Source of the DNA: Actinomycetota bacterium
Lineage (GTDB): Bacteria > Actinomycetota > Actinomycetes > Nanopelagicales > Nanopelagicaceae
Reading direction: 5' to 3'
Length of the DNA: 61,657 nucleotides
Assembly (NCBI GenBank): GCA_016870815.1
Contig: VGAI01000002.1
Coordinates: 1 to 61,657 of the forward strand
Every line of letters starts with the position of its first letter. Positions within the stretch are counted from its first letter, which is position 1. The position numbers and the translations under genes are program-made. Shown here one piece after another: positions 39,090 to 47,654 of the stretch. Under the pieces are notes generated by a model. That model did no database searches, was not told where the DNA came from, and was given only the letters and a program-made list of their open reading frames with translations.

Positions 39090-40096
39090 TGAAGCGCGTC
39101 CTCTCTGGGATTCAGCCGACTGCTGATTCATTTCATCTCGGTAATTATCTCGGCGCCATCAAACAGTGGGTGGCTCTGCAAGATACCCACGACGCCTTCT
39201 ATTGCGTAGTCGATCTACATTCACTAACCGTCGATGTTGATCCGAAGTTGATGACCGAGCGAACGCTCAAGTCAGTCGCCCAACTGATCGCGCTAGGTCT
39301 CGACCCAAATCGTTGCACTATCTTCGTACAATCCCATATCCACCAACACAATCAACTTGCCTGGATCATGGAATGTCTTGCCGGATTTGGTGAGGCAAGT
39401 CGAATGACTCAGTTCAAAGATAAATCCCAGAAGGCGGGATCGGATCGAACCACTGTCGGACTCTTCACCTATCCATTGCTACAAGCCGCCGACATCATGC
39501 TCTATCAAGCAAACCTGGTTCCAGTCGGTGAAGATCAGCGACAACATATCGAGTTGACTCGTGATCTCGGTCAGAGATTCAACTCGCGTTATGGCGACAC
39601 TTTGGTCGTACCTGAGCCTTACATCATGAAAGCGGGGGCCAAGATCAATGATCTTCAAGATCCCACTGCGAAGATGAGCAAATCTGCTGCCTCACAATCT
39701 GGTGTGATCGATATTCTCGATGAACCCTCAATCAACATCAAGAAGATAAAGTCCGCCGTCACCGATACTGGTCGCGAAGTGACCTTTGATGAAGCTGAGA
39801 AGCCAGGCATATCGAACTTGATCACGATTCTCTCAAGCCTGACGAGCAAGTCGCAGAGTGAGATAGAGAAGGAATTCTCAGGTAAGGGTTATGGGGATTT
39901 CAAGGGTGAGGTAGCGCAGGCAGTCGCTGATTACTTCTCACCGATTCGAAATAGAAGTTTAGAACTTCTTACTAGCAAGAGCGAACTTGCCGAGATTATA
40001 AAAGCTGGTGCGAAGAAGGCCGAAGTGGTCGCTGAAGCGACGCTGGCAAAGGTCTATAAGAATCTCGGATTGCTACCTCGCAAAGGATCAGAGTGA
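39089..40096 (+). CDS. trpS: Tryptophanyl-tRNA synthetase
   Basis: Class Ic aminoacyl-tRNA synthetase charging tRNA-Trp, 335 aa, standard bacterial length. It begins [23 protein letters not shown] with the HIGH-equivalent FHLGN, has [25 protein letters not shown], and the KMSKS loop in AKMSKSAAS. It uses a leaderless promoter and overlaps the acyl-CoA mutase gene by 4 bp (GTGA). Confidence 0.96.
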   Translation: MKRVLSGIQPTADSFHLGNYLGAIKQWVALQDTHDAFYCVVDLHSLTVDVDPKLMTERTLKSVAQLIALGLDPNRCTIFVQSHIHQHNQLAWIMECLAGFGEASRMTQFKDKSQKAGSDRTTVGLFTYPLLQAADIMLYQANLVPVGEDQRQHIELTRDLGQRFNSRYGDTLVVPEPYIMKAGAKINDLQDPTAKMSKSAASQSGVIDILDEPSINIKKIKSAVTDTGREVTFDEAEKPGISNLITILSSLTSKSQSEIEKEFSGKGYGDFKGEVAQAVADYFSPIRNRSLELLTSKSELAEIIKAGAKKAEVVAEATLAKVYKNLGLLPRKGSE

Positions 40097-41616
40097 GTTC
40101 TTCCGATAAGGATCAGAGCATGGAGTCGGCGGGTGAGTTCCCGTTCACTCGAGGAATTCACCCCACCATGTATCAATCCAAACCATGGACGATTCGACAG
40201 TACGCGGGATTTGGCACGGCTGCAGAGTCGAACCAACGCTATAAAGAATTGGTGGCGCGCGGGACGGGTGGACTTTCAGTCGCCTTTGATCTTCCCACTC
40301 AGATGGGTATGGATTCAGATCATCCACTCGCAGTCGATGAAGTCGGCAAAGTTGGTGTTGCGATCGACACCATCGACGATATGCGAGAGCTTTTCGATGG
40401 GATTCCCCTGGGAGAGATCTCAACCTCAATGACCATCAATGCTCCGGCTGCGATTTTGCTTTTGATGTATCAAGTCGTTGCTGAAGAAAAAGGTGTCAGT
40501 AGCGAGAGTCTGCAAGGCACCATCCAAAATGACATTCTCAAGGAGTACATAGCTCGCGGTACCTACATCTTCCCGCCACAACCTTCTCTCCGATTAATCA
40601 CAGATATCTTCAAGTATTGCAAGGTTCACTTGCCGAAATGGAACACGATTTCGATCTCGGGATATCACATCGGCGAGGCAGGGGCAGATGCAGTACAAGA
40701 GGTTGCATTCACCTTGAGCAACGCCATTGCATATGTCGATGCGGCGGTGAAGGCCGGAATGGATGTCGACGAATTCGCGCCTAGGCTCTCTTTCTTCTTT
40801 GTTTCGCGGACTTCATTCCTTGAAGAGGTCGCGAAATTCCGTGCCGCACGACGCGTCTGGGCAAAGATCATGAAAGAGCGCTTTGGAGCGAAGCAGGCAA
40901 AGTCGATGCAACTTCGTTTCCATACTCAGACCGCAGGTGTTCAACTCACCGCCCAACAACCTGAGGTCAACATAGTTCGAGTGACTATTCAAGCCCTTGC
41001 CGCAGTGCTCGGTGGCACGCAGTCACTTCACACCAATTCATTCGATGAAGCTCTTGCCTTACCGAGTTCAAAGGCGGCCCAGTTGGCGCTTAGAACCCAA
41101 CAGGTTATCGCCAGCGAATCGGGAATCACCGAAGGAGTCGATCCATTTGGTGGCGCTGAGTTCATCGAGAAAATGACGGATGACCTGGAGCAAAGAATTG
41201 CCGAGCAGATCACGAAGATAGATGAGATGGGCGGAGCAGTGATTGCGATCGAACATGGCTATCAGAAGAGTGAGATCGAAGATACCGCTTACAAAATCGC
41301 GAACGAGATAGATGCGAAGAAACGAATAGTTGTGGGGGTCAATGAGTTCACTGATGGTGCTAGCGCATCGCCACCGTTGATGGTGATTGATCCAGAACTC
41401 GGCCGATCTCAACGGGCACGACTTGCAGAGCGAAAAGCCTCGAGAGATCAAACGGCATTGAGCGCATCACTCGATGAGATCGAGCGTATTGCCGCAACCG
41501 ATGAGAATCTCTTGCCTGCGATGAAGAGCGCAATCGTCCTTGGGGCGAGCGTTGGCGAGATTTGCGATCGACTCCGCAAAGTTTGGGGAGTGCATCGACA
41601 ACATGATCCGTTCTAA
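40093..41616 (+). CDS. Acyl-CoA mutase large subunit (methylmalonyl-CoA mutase type)
   Basis: Substrate-binding TIM-barrel subunit of a B12-dependent mutase, 507 aa, lacking the C-terminal cobalamin domain, which is encoded at 27938-28348. The family core is clear: [36 protein letters not shown], the catalytic His192 in [12 protein letters not shown], and [13 protein letters not shown]. Arg167 ([11 protein letters not shown]) matches the carboxylate-binding Arg of methylmalonyl-CoA mutase. The position of its Tyr89 is His23 here (RGIHPTMY), so the acyl specificity may differ. The GTG start overlaps trpS. It is followed by the BMP gene with a 14-bp overlap. Confidence 0.88.
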   Translation: MSSSDKDQSMESAGEFPFTRGIHPTMYQSKPWTIRQYAGFGTAAESNQRYKELVARGTGGLSVAFDLPTQMGMDSDHPLAVDEVGKVGVAIDTIDDMRELFDGIPLGEISTSMTINAPAAILLLMYQVVAEEKGVSSESLQGTIQNDILKEYIARGTYIFPPQPSLRLITDIFKYCKVHLPKWNTISISGYHIGEAGADAVQEVAFTLSNAIAYVDAAVKAGMDVDEFAPRLSFFFVSRTSFLEEVAKFRAARRVWAKIMKERFGAKQAKSMQLRFHTQTAGVQLTAQQPEVNIVRVTIQALAAVLGGTQSLHTNSFDEALALPSSKAAQLALRTQQVIASESGITEGVDPFGGAEFIEKMTDDLEQRIAEQITKIDEMGGAVIAIEHGYQKSEIEDTAYKIANEIDAKKRIVVGVNEFTDGASASPPLMVIDPELGRSQRARLAERKASRDQTALSASLDEIERIAATDENLLPAMKSAIVLGASVGEICDRLRKVWGVHRQHDPF

Positions 41617-42640
41617 AGGGCTATCACTTCTCGTAGCGCTAGCGCTTTCTTTCACAATCGTCCCTTCTGCTCTCCACGCCGATGAGGTAAATAGAGAGCG
41701 AAAGATCGCGCTCCTCTTTGATACCGGGGGACCCGGGGATGGTTCTTATAACGATGCAGCGCGCAAGGCGCTGGCGATAGCTAAGAAGAAGTACGGTCTC
41801 TTTGATCCCAATGTCCGTGAATTGGTTACCGATGGAACTGTTGGTGACCGGATTTATCGGTTGAGATTGATGGCACGCAGTGGCTACTTCATGATGATCG
41901 CGATTGGACCGGCAAATGCAGAGGCGGTGCGCCGTGTTTCACAGGAGTACCCCGATCTCGAGTTTGCCATCATCAATGATGGAACAGTGAGTGGACTCAA
42001 TGTCTTCTCACATGTATTTGACGATAAACAATCTGCCTATATCGCGGGATTTTCTGCTGCGCTAGCATCACGATCAAAACGTGTCCTCTTTGTAGCGACT
42101 GACACTCCAGAGATGAATCGACTTGGCCCATATTTCGAGGCAGGAGTTCGATCGGCAGAGAAACGAGCGATCAAAGGAGCAAGCGAAGGTCAATATCAAG
42201 TAGGTATTACCTCAGACCCTTCTGGCTATAAAGCCTTGATGGATCAAGGCGCGGATGTCCTCTACTCGACCTGGAATTTGGATTCTGCGGTTCTCAATGA
42301 CGTGATAAAGCGTAACCGCGAGCGAAATCGAGTCTCTCAGATCAAGATAATCGGAAATGTCCCAGACCAGTATTACCTCAATCTTGCTATCGCTAAGCCC
42401 CACCTCTTGCTTTCAATAGAGCGCAATATCACGAAGGCCATGGATATGACTATTCGCACTGCGGTATTGGGCGAGTATCTTCTAGATTCAATTGATGCAA
42501 AGAACAGCATCTTTGGCAAACGACACACTTTCTATAATCAAGGTCTTACCATCAAGTATCACAACAGCGCTGCGCGCTCCTATAGAGCGGCGATAGATAG
42601 AGAGATCGCCCGACTCAAGAGCGAGAAAGCGAAGTTTTGA
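41603..42640 (+). CDS. BMP/PnrA-family nucleoside-binding protein, secreted
   Basis: A 345-aa member of the basic membrane protein (BMP, PnrA/Med-like) family; characterised members bind nucleosides for ABC import. Evidence: KIALLFDTGGPGDGSYNDAA at the mature N-terminus, AIINDGTVSGLNVFSHVFDDK, and a late INPUT-like QYYLNLAIAKPHLLLS segment. The signal peptide ([19 protein letters not shown], then PSALHA-DE) has no lipobox Cys, unlike most Gram-positive BMP receptors. I moved the start to ATG 41603, because the longer frame from 41540 lies inside the mutase gene and lacks a signal. No BMP-type permease or ATPase genes are adjacent. cdd and add follow, supporting nucleoside use. Confidence 0.8.
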   Translation: MIRSKGLSLLVALALSFTIVPSALHADEVNRERKIALLFDTGGPGDGSYNDAARKALAIAKKKYGLFDPNVRELVTDGTVGDRIYRLRLMARSGYFMMIAIGPANAEAVRRVSQEYPDLEFAIINDGTVSGLNVFSHVFDDKQSAYIAGFSAALASRSKRVLFVATDTPEMNRLGPYFEAGVRSAEKRAIKGASEGQYQVGITSDPSGYKALMDQGADVLYSTWNLDSAVLNDVIKRNRERNRVSQIKIIGNVPDQYYLNLAIAKPHLLLSIERNITKAMDMTIRTAVLGEYLLDSIDAKNSIFGKRHTFYNQGLTIKYHNSAARSYRAAIDREIARLKSEKAKF

Positions 42641-42695
42641 TGATGTTGCGAGCCATCGATCGAGACTTGGTTCAGGTATCACTCTGTTGAGAAGT

Positions 42696-42708
42696 TAGGA
42701 TGAGGTTA
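42696..42708 (+). promoter_or_regulatory. Leaderless -10 box for cdd
   Basis: TAGGAT (42696-42701) with exactly 6 nt to ATG 42708. The GAGG in the gap is too close to serve as a ribosome-binding site. Confidence 0.5.
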
Positions 42709-43100
42709 TGAGTAGCGAGATTCCGTGGCATACCTTGAGAGAACGTGCGATTGAAGTCATGGCAAATGCCTATGCGCCTTATTCGAAATTCAAGGTAGGG
42801 GTCGCAGGTCTTGTCGATGATGGTCGCATCGTCTCTGGATGCAATGTAGAGAATGCAAGTTATGGCGTGACGCTCTGCGCTGAATGTGGGATGGTCTCGG
42901 ATCTTCATGCCACAGGTGGTGGAAGATTGGTTGCAGTGGTCTGCGTTGATGTCGAGGGAAATCCACTACAGCCTTGCGGCAGATGTAGACAACTTCTCTT
43001 TGAATTCGGTGGCAATGAGCTATTGATTCAAACTCCTACTGGACCTCAGACGCTTGCCTCACTTCTTCCATGGGCATTCGGTCCCCGAGAGTTGAGGTAG
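42708..43100 (+). CDS. cdd: Cytidine deaminase
   Basis: Zinc enzyme converting (deoxy)cytidine to (deoxy)uridine, 130 aa, the tetrameric small type. Zinc and proton-shuttle residues lie in LCAECGMVSDL (Cys and Glu; the usual CAERxA is CAECGM here) and in PCGRCRQ. AYAPYSKFKVG and GCNVENASYG are the nucleoside-binding segments. It is 6 bp upstream of the adenosine deaminase gene, so pyrimidine and purine nucleoside deamination are encoded together. Confidence 0.94.
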   Translation: MSSEIPWHTLRERAIEVMANAYAPYSKFKVGVAGLVDDGRIVSGCNVENASYGVTLCAECGMVSDLHATGGGRLVAVVCVDVEGNPLQPCGRCRQLLFEFGGNELLIQTPTGPQTLASLLPWAFGPRELR

Positions 43101-43106
43101 TAAGGC

Positions 43107-44255
43107 ATGAGCGATCGTCGAGAAGTAGCGCTCTCTGCCTCGATTCAGGCGAACCCTAATCTCGCCAAGAGCCCGAAACCCGATTCAATCAAGCGTCTGC
43201 CAAAGGCGCTCTTGCATGATCATCTAGATGGCGGACTTCGTCCAGCGACAATAATCGAGTTGGCCGAAGAGATCGGCTACGAGAAGTTGCCGACTCAGGA
43301 TGCCGCGGAGTTAGCAAGGTGGTTTGAGGATGCATGTAACTCAAAATCCTTAGTGCGCTATCTCGAGACTTTCGATCACACCATCGCTGTGATGCAACGG
43401 CCAGAGGCGTTGCGAAGAGTTGCCCGCGAATGTGCCATCGATCTTGCTCGAGATGGCGTGGTCTATGCCGAGGTCCGTGGCGCACCAGAGCTCTTCACTC
43501 GTGGTTCGATGTCACTGTCGGATGTGGTCCGCGAGACAGTCGAAGGCTTTCGCGAAGGTATGGCTGAAGCGCGTAATGAAGGAAATGAAATTCGCGTCGA
43601 ATCGCTTCTCTGTGGCATGCGCCAAAACAACCGATCGCGCGAAGCGGCAGAAGAGGTGGTTGCCTTTCGAGATAAGGGCGTAGTTGGCTTTGATATCGCA
43701 GGTCCTGAAGATGGCTTTCCGCCGACGTTGCAACAAGATGTCTTCGACTATCTACGAAGAGAGAATGCGCACTTCACGATTCATGCTGGCGAGGCATATG
43801 GCCTTCCTTCGATTTGGGAGGCGATACAACTCTGCGGTGCAGAGCGACTAGGTCATGGCGTGCGGATCATTGACGATATCGACCTCACCTCACGAGAGCC
43901 GAAACTTGGGCGACTTGCAGCATATGTCCGTGATCGTCGTATCCCGCTTGAGCTCTGTCCGACTTCGAATCTGCAAACTGGGGCCGTATCTACTTATTCG
44001 GACCATCCAATCGGAATACTGAATCGGCTGAGGTTTCGAGTGACGCTTAATACTGATAACCGACTAATGAGCGCTACCTCAATGACACACGAGATGACGC
44101 AGTGCGTCAAGCACTTCAATTGGAACTTTGCTGACCTTCAACGAGTGACAATTAATGCACTCAAGAGCGCCTTCATTCCATTTGAAGACCGTCTTGAAAT
44201 CATCGAGAGCGTCATCAAGCCACGTTTCGCCGAAGTTGCTGCCGCTGCTGAGTAG
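43107..44255 (+). CDS. add: Adenosine deaminase
   Basis: Deaminates (deoxy)adenosine to (deoxy)inosine, 382 aa. Zinc-binding [19 protein letters not shown], the catalytic [14 protein letters not shown] with its His, and the late NTDNRLMS with the metal Asp are all in place. It starts at ATG 43107 shortly after cdd. Its stop is 2 bp from the stop of the convergent aldehyde dehydrogenase-like gene, leaving no room for a terminator. Confidence 0.94.
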   Translation: MSDRREVALSASIQANPNLAKSPKPDSIKRLPKALLHDHLDGGLRPATIIELAEEIGYEKLPTQDAAELARWFEDACNSKSLVRYLETFDHTIAVMQRPEALRRVARECAIDLARDGVVYAEVRGAPELFTRGSMSLSDVVRETVEGFREGMAEARNEGNEIRVESLLCGMRQNNRSREAAEEVVAFRDKGVVGFDIAGPEDGFPPTLQQDVFDYLRRENAHFTIHAGEAYGLPSIWEAIQLCGAERLGHGVRIIDDIDLTSREPKLGRLAAYVRDRRIPLELCPTSNLQTGAVSTYSDHPIGILNRLRFRVTLNTDNRLMSATSMTHEMTQCVKHFNWNFADLQRVTINALKSAFIPFEDRLEIIESVIKPRFAEVAAAAE

Positions 44256-44257
44256 TA

Positions 44258-45106
44258 CTAGATCCCGATGGGGTGCCAGATAGTCTTCTGATCCATTAGC
44301 GCCAAGATTCGATTCGGCGATGTTGAAGAATCAAAATCTGCGATTCGCTTGAGATTCTCTGTCGCAAGTGCACGTATCTCTCCACTCCCAGATTTCACCC
44401 CAGAGATATCCAGGCCATCTACCTCCATATGGGATGCAAGCCATGAGCTCAGTTCGCTTCTGATACCAGTGAGGATATTTATCACGCCTGCAGGTACATC
44501 TGAAGTCGCAATCACTTCGCCAAAGGTGATCGCAGAGAGCGGATGTTTCTCACTTGCGAGAACAACGAGAGTATTGCCACCGACTAGTGCCGGCGCCATT
44601 GCTCTAACTAGACCCAGTAGGGGCGAATCCGGCGCAGCAAAGACTCCCACCACGCCAACAGGTTCAGGGCTCGTAAAGTTATAGAACGGACCATTGATCG
44701 GGTTATTTGCACCAGAGATCTGCCCGATCTTGTCGCACCACCCGGCATACCAGACCCAGAGATCTATCGCTTCACTTACCTCTTTCTCTGCCACGCTCTT
44801 TGATGCAGATGTTTGCGCCATGATCTCTTCGACGAATTGTGAACGTCGACCTTCCATCATCTCAGCAAGGCGATAGAGAATCTGACTTCGGTTATAAGCG
44901 CTAGCGCTATGCCATTTAGAACGAGCTTCACGGGCAGCGCGAACCGCATCGCGTAGATCTTTTCGTGACGCTTGCGCCGGTTGCGCCAAGAGAACCTTCG
45001 AACCTTTACGGTAGATCGGGTATGACCTTCCTGATTCGCTTCGTGGGAATGCGCCGTTGATGAATAGTTTGTAGGTCTTCTTCACATCGATACGTTCTTT
45101 ACTCAC
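44258..45106 (-). CDS. Aldehyde dehydrogenase-like protein without catalytic domain (ALDH16 second-module-like)
   Basis: A 282-aa ALDH-superfamily protein holding only the N-terminal, NAD-fold half (KLFINGAFPRSESGRSYPI, then the Rossmann-type part with PEPVGVVGVFAAPDSPLLGL and NTLVVLASEKHPLSA). It ends soon after the region where the active-site Glu would be, and has no catalytic Cys loop. The longer frame from 45196 is rejected; GTG 45106 forms a GTGA overlap with the preceding full-length ALDH gene. Together the two are about the size of one ALDH16 protein, whose second module is also a non-catalytic ALDH-like unit. add occupies the downstream DNA, so no lost 3' half remains. It may be a structural partner subunit. 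Confidence 0.75.
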   Translation of the reverse strand: MSKERIDVKKTYKLFINGAFPRSESGRSYPIYRKGSKVLLAQPAQASRKDLRDAVRAAREARSKWHSASAYNRSQILYRLAEMMEGRRSQFVEEIMAQTSASKSVAEKEVSEAIDLWVWYAGWCDKIGQISGANNPINGPFYNFTSPEPVGVVGVFAAPDSPLLGLVRAMAPALVGGNTLVVLASEKHPLSAITFGEVIATSDVPAGVINILTGIRSELSSWLASHMEVDGLDISGVKSGSGEIRALATENLKRIADFDSSTSPNRILALMDQKTIWHPIGI

Positions 45107-46593
45107 CTTCGCACCCCCTTGCCCGATTTCACGCGGGGAGTAGATGAATGAGTGAGATAGGGAAGAAGTCCGTGTCTTCCACCTTCGCGACCCCATCCAG
45201 ATTCTTTATAGCCACCGAAGGGGCTCGCTGCATCGAACTTGTTGTAGGTGTTTGCCCAGATGACACCTGCCTTTAGCTCGCGACTAGCCCAGAGTATTCG
45301 CGAACCCTTCTCACTCCAGACCCCCGCAGCAAGACCATAAGGAGTGTTATTGGCTTTCTCGATCGCTTCTTGCGGAGTGCGGAAGGTGAGGACTGAAAGG
45401 ACTGGACCAAAGATCTCCTCGCGCGCGATTCGATGGGCACCGGTGACGTTGGTAAATATCGTGGGACGAAACCAGAAGCCACGTGAAGGAAGAGCGCAAT
45501 CAGGTTGCCAGGCTTTTGCTCCTTCGACCTCACCAGATTGCGTCAATTCGATGATCTTCGCTAACTGCTCCTTCGAATTGATGGCACCAAGATCTGTGTT
45601 CTTATCCATGGGGTCACCGACTCGAATCTCTTCGATTCTTCGCTCTAACTTCTCGATGAAGAGGTCGTGGATGTTCTCTTGGATCAACAGTCGCGAGCCG
45701 GCACAACAGACATGACCTTGGTTGAAGAAGATTCCTTGAACGATTCCTTCGATCGCCTGATCTATCGCAGCATCTTCAAAGACGATATTGGCGCCCTTTC
45801 CACCGAGTTCAAGGGTCACTGGCCTCGCACTTGCTGCCAGAGTGCGATTTATTGCTTTTCCAACTTCAGTCGATCCGGTGAAAGCGAATTTATCTACACC
45901 TTTATGGGCTACAAGTGATGCACCGGTACTTCCGTCACCAGTCACAATGTTGACGACTCCGGCTGGTAGCCCTGCGTCAAGACAGAGTTGAGCGAAGAGA
46001 AGAGCGGTCAATGAAGTGGTCTCTGCAGGCTTGAGTACCACAGTGTTTCCGGTAGCGAGTGCTGGTGCGACTTTCCATGCCAACATCAGTAACGGGAAAT
46101 TCCAGGGGATGATCTGTCCGACTACGCCATGTGGCTTTGGATGTGAACCAGCTCCGGCATATTCAAGTTTGTCGGCCCAACCTGCGTGGTAGAAGAAATG
46201 CTGGATTGCAAGTGGAATATCGGTATCTCGGGTTTCTCGAATTGGTTTGCCGTTATCGAGGGTTTCAAGGACGGCGAACTCGCGAGCGCGTTCTTGCATC
46301 AATCGCGCGATTCGATAGAGGTACTTTCCGCGCTCCTTTCCTGGCAACTTAGACCAGACTCTCTCATAGGCGCGTCTCGCTGCTTTAACGGCAAGGTCGA
46401 CATCCTCTTTTCCGCCAAGAGAGATCTTGCTCAGGACTTCTTCAGTCGCAGGATTGATGGTGGGAAATCGCTTCTTCGATTTTGGCGCTACGAACTTGCC
46501 ATCTATGAAGAGGTCATAGCTCGATTCAATTGAAACCAACTCTCGAGACTCAGGCGCCGGTGCGTAGGTGAAAGGGTTCGAATTTTCGCTCAC
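45103..46593 (-). CDS. Aldehyde dehydrogenase (ALDH16 first-module-like)
   Basis: A 496-aa NAD(P)-dependent aldehyde dehydrogenase. IIPWNFPLLMLAWKVAPALA, KPAETTSLTALL, FTGSTEVGK, the catalytic Glu262 in LELGGKGANIVF and the nucleophile Cys296 in NQGHVCCAGSR are complete, as is EEIFGPVLSV. The start is GTG 46593 after AGGGGG. It follows deoC by 21 bp; DeoC yields acetaldehyde, so oxidation of acetaldehyde to acetate is the likely role. It is translationally coupled to the truncated ALDH-like gene. Confidence 0.88.
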   Translation of the reverse strand: MSENSNPFTYAPAPESRELVSIESSYDLFIDGKFVAPKSKKRFPTINPATEEVLSKISLGGKEDVDLAVKAARRAYERVWSKLPGKERGKYLYRIARLMQERAREFAVLETLDNGKPIRETRDTDIPLAIQHFFYHAGWADKLEYAGAGSHPKPHGVVGQIIPWNFPLLMLAWKVAPALATGNTVVLKPAETTSLTALLFAQLCLDAGLPAGVVNIVTGDGSTGASLVAHKGVDKFAFTGSTEVGKAINRTLAASARPVTLELGGKGANIVFEDAAIDQAIEGIVQGIFFNQGHVCCAGSRLLIQENIHDLFIEKLERRIEEIRVGDPMDKNTDLGAINSKEQLAKIIELTQSGEVEGAKAWQPDCALPSRGFWFRPTIFTNVTGAHRIAREEIFGPVLSVLTFRTPQEAIEKANNTPYGLAAGVWSEKGSRILWASRELKAGVIWANTYNKFDAASPFGGYKESGWGREGGRHGLLPYLTHSSTPRVKSGKGVRR

Positions 46594-46614
46594 AGGTCGC
46601 CCCCTCTAACTAAG

Positions 46615-47589
46615 CTACTCGACTGATACATAGTTACTGCTCGCATAGTAGCCGTCACGCATCTTGAACCTCTGCATCAGAAGATCATTGAGTAAAGCAC
46701 TGGCCCCGATGCGGAAATATGCTGGGCTTAGCCACTGCGCTCCGGCAATTTCATTGACTAGGACGAGTTGCTTGATGGCATCTTTGCTTGTCCTGATTCC
46801 ACCAGCCGGTTTGACGCCGATTTGAATTCCGGTGCGGTCGAAGAAATCACGGACTGCCTGCAACATGACGAGGACAACCGGAGCAGTTGCTGCTGGAGTG
46901 ACTTTACCGGTACTGGTCTTGATGAAATCTGCTCCAGCGATCATTGCAAGATAAGAGGCGCGTCTGACATTGTCATAGGTGACAAGTTCGCCCGTTTCAA
47001 GGATCACCTTCAAATGAGCCTTCGTGCCACACTCTTGCTTAATGGCAACAATCTCATCGAAGACGCTCTTGTAATGACCAGAGAGAAATGCGCCACGATC
47101 AATCACCATATCTATCTCGCTAGCTCCAGCCTCAATCGCATCTCTGGTATCGCGAAGCTTTACCTCCATTGATGCTCGCCCGGAAGGAAATGCGGTGGAT
47201 ACTGCGGCAACAGGGATATCGGTAGCGCCGATTGAATCAAGATGAGTGCGAGCGATTCCCACCATGTCGTTATAGACACAGACTGCGCCAACATGAGGAA
47301 CATCTGGGTCAGTGGGGTCGGGGCGATGTGCCTTGTTGCAGAGTGAGCGGACCTTTCCTTCGGTATCTGCTCCCTCCAAGGTAGTGAGATCGACCATCGA
47401 GATCGCCATATCGATAGCCCAGGACTTACTCTCTTTCTTGATACTTCGAGTCGCGAGTTCGGCGGCTCGAGCCTCCGCCCCTACTTGATCCACTCCTGGG
47501 AGAGTTTTGAGGAAAAGGGCGAGCGAACGATCATCAGTGATACCAAAATCTCGCGCGAGGTTAGAAGATGAAGCGTGAAGTTGGTTCAT
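46615..47589 (-). CDS. deoC: Deoxyribose-phosphate aldolase
   Basis: Class I aldolase splitting 2-deoxyribose 5-phosphate into acetaldehyde and glyceraldehyde 3-phosphate, 324 aa. The Schiff-base lysine lies in DFIKTSTGKVTPAAT, with SEIDMVIDRGAFLSG and the late GVKPAGGIRT. The N-terminal 50 residues are longer than in E. coli DeoC, as in other actinobacteria. I chose ATG 47589 (MNQLHAS), preceded by GAGGGATTAGGAGAT, over the frame start at 47625. It lies in the nucleoside-catabolism group between the phosphomutase and ALDH genes. Confidence 0.92.
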   Translation of the reverse strand: MNQLHASSSNLARDFGITDDRSLALFLKTLPGVDQVGAEARAAELATRSIKKESKSWAIDMAISMVDLTTLEGADTEGKVRSLCNKAHRPDPTDPDVPHVGAVCVYNDMVGIARTHLDSIGATDIPVAAVSTAFPSGRASMEVKLRDTRDAIEAGASEIDMVIDRGAFLSGHYKSVFDEIVAIKQECGTKAHLKVILETGELVTYDNVRRASYLAMIAGADFIKTSTGKVTPAATAPVVLVMLQAVRDFFDRTGIQIGVKPAGGIRTSKDAIKQLVLVNEIAGAQWLSPAYFRIGASALLNDLLMQRFKMRDGYYASSNYVSVE

Positions 47590-47654
47590 ATCTCCTAATC
47601 CCTCTGGTGAATCTTCTGACGGCAAATTGCCTTACTTTGAATCCACTCGTCAGC

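Noticed and set aside
44258-45106. The short ALDH-like gene as a recently truncated pseudogene
   Set aside because: No remnant of a catalytic half lies downstream (add is there), the gene is translationally coupled, and the same architecture exists in ALDH16.
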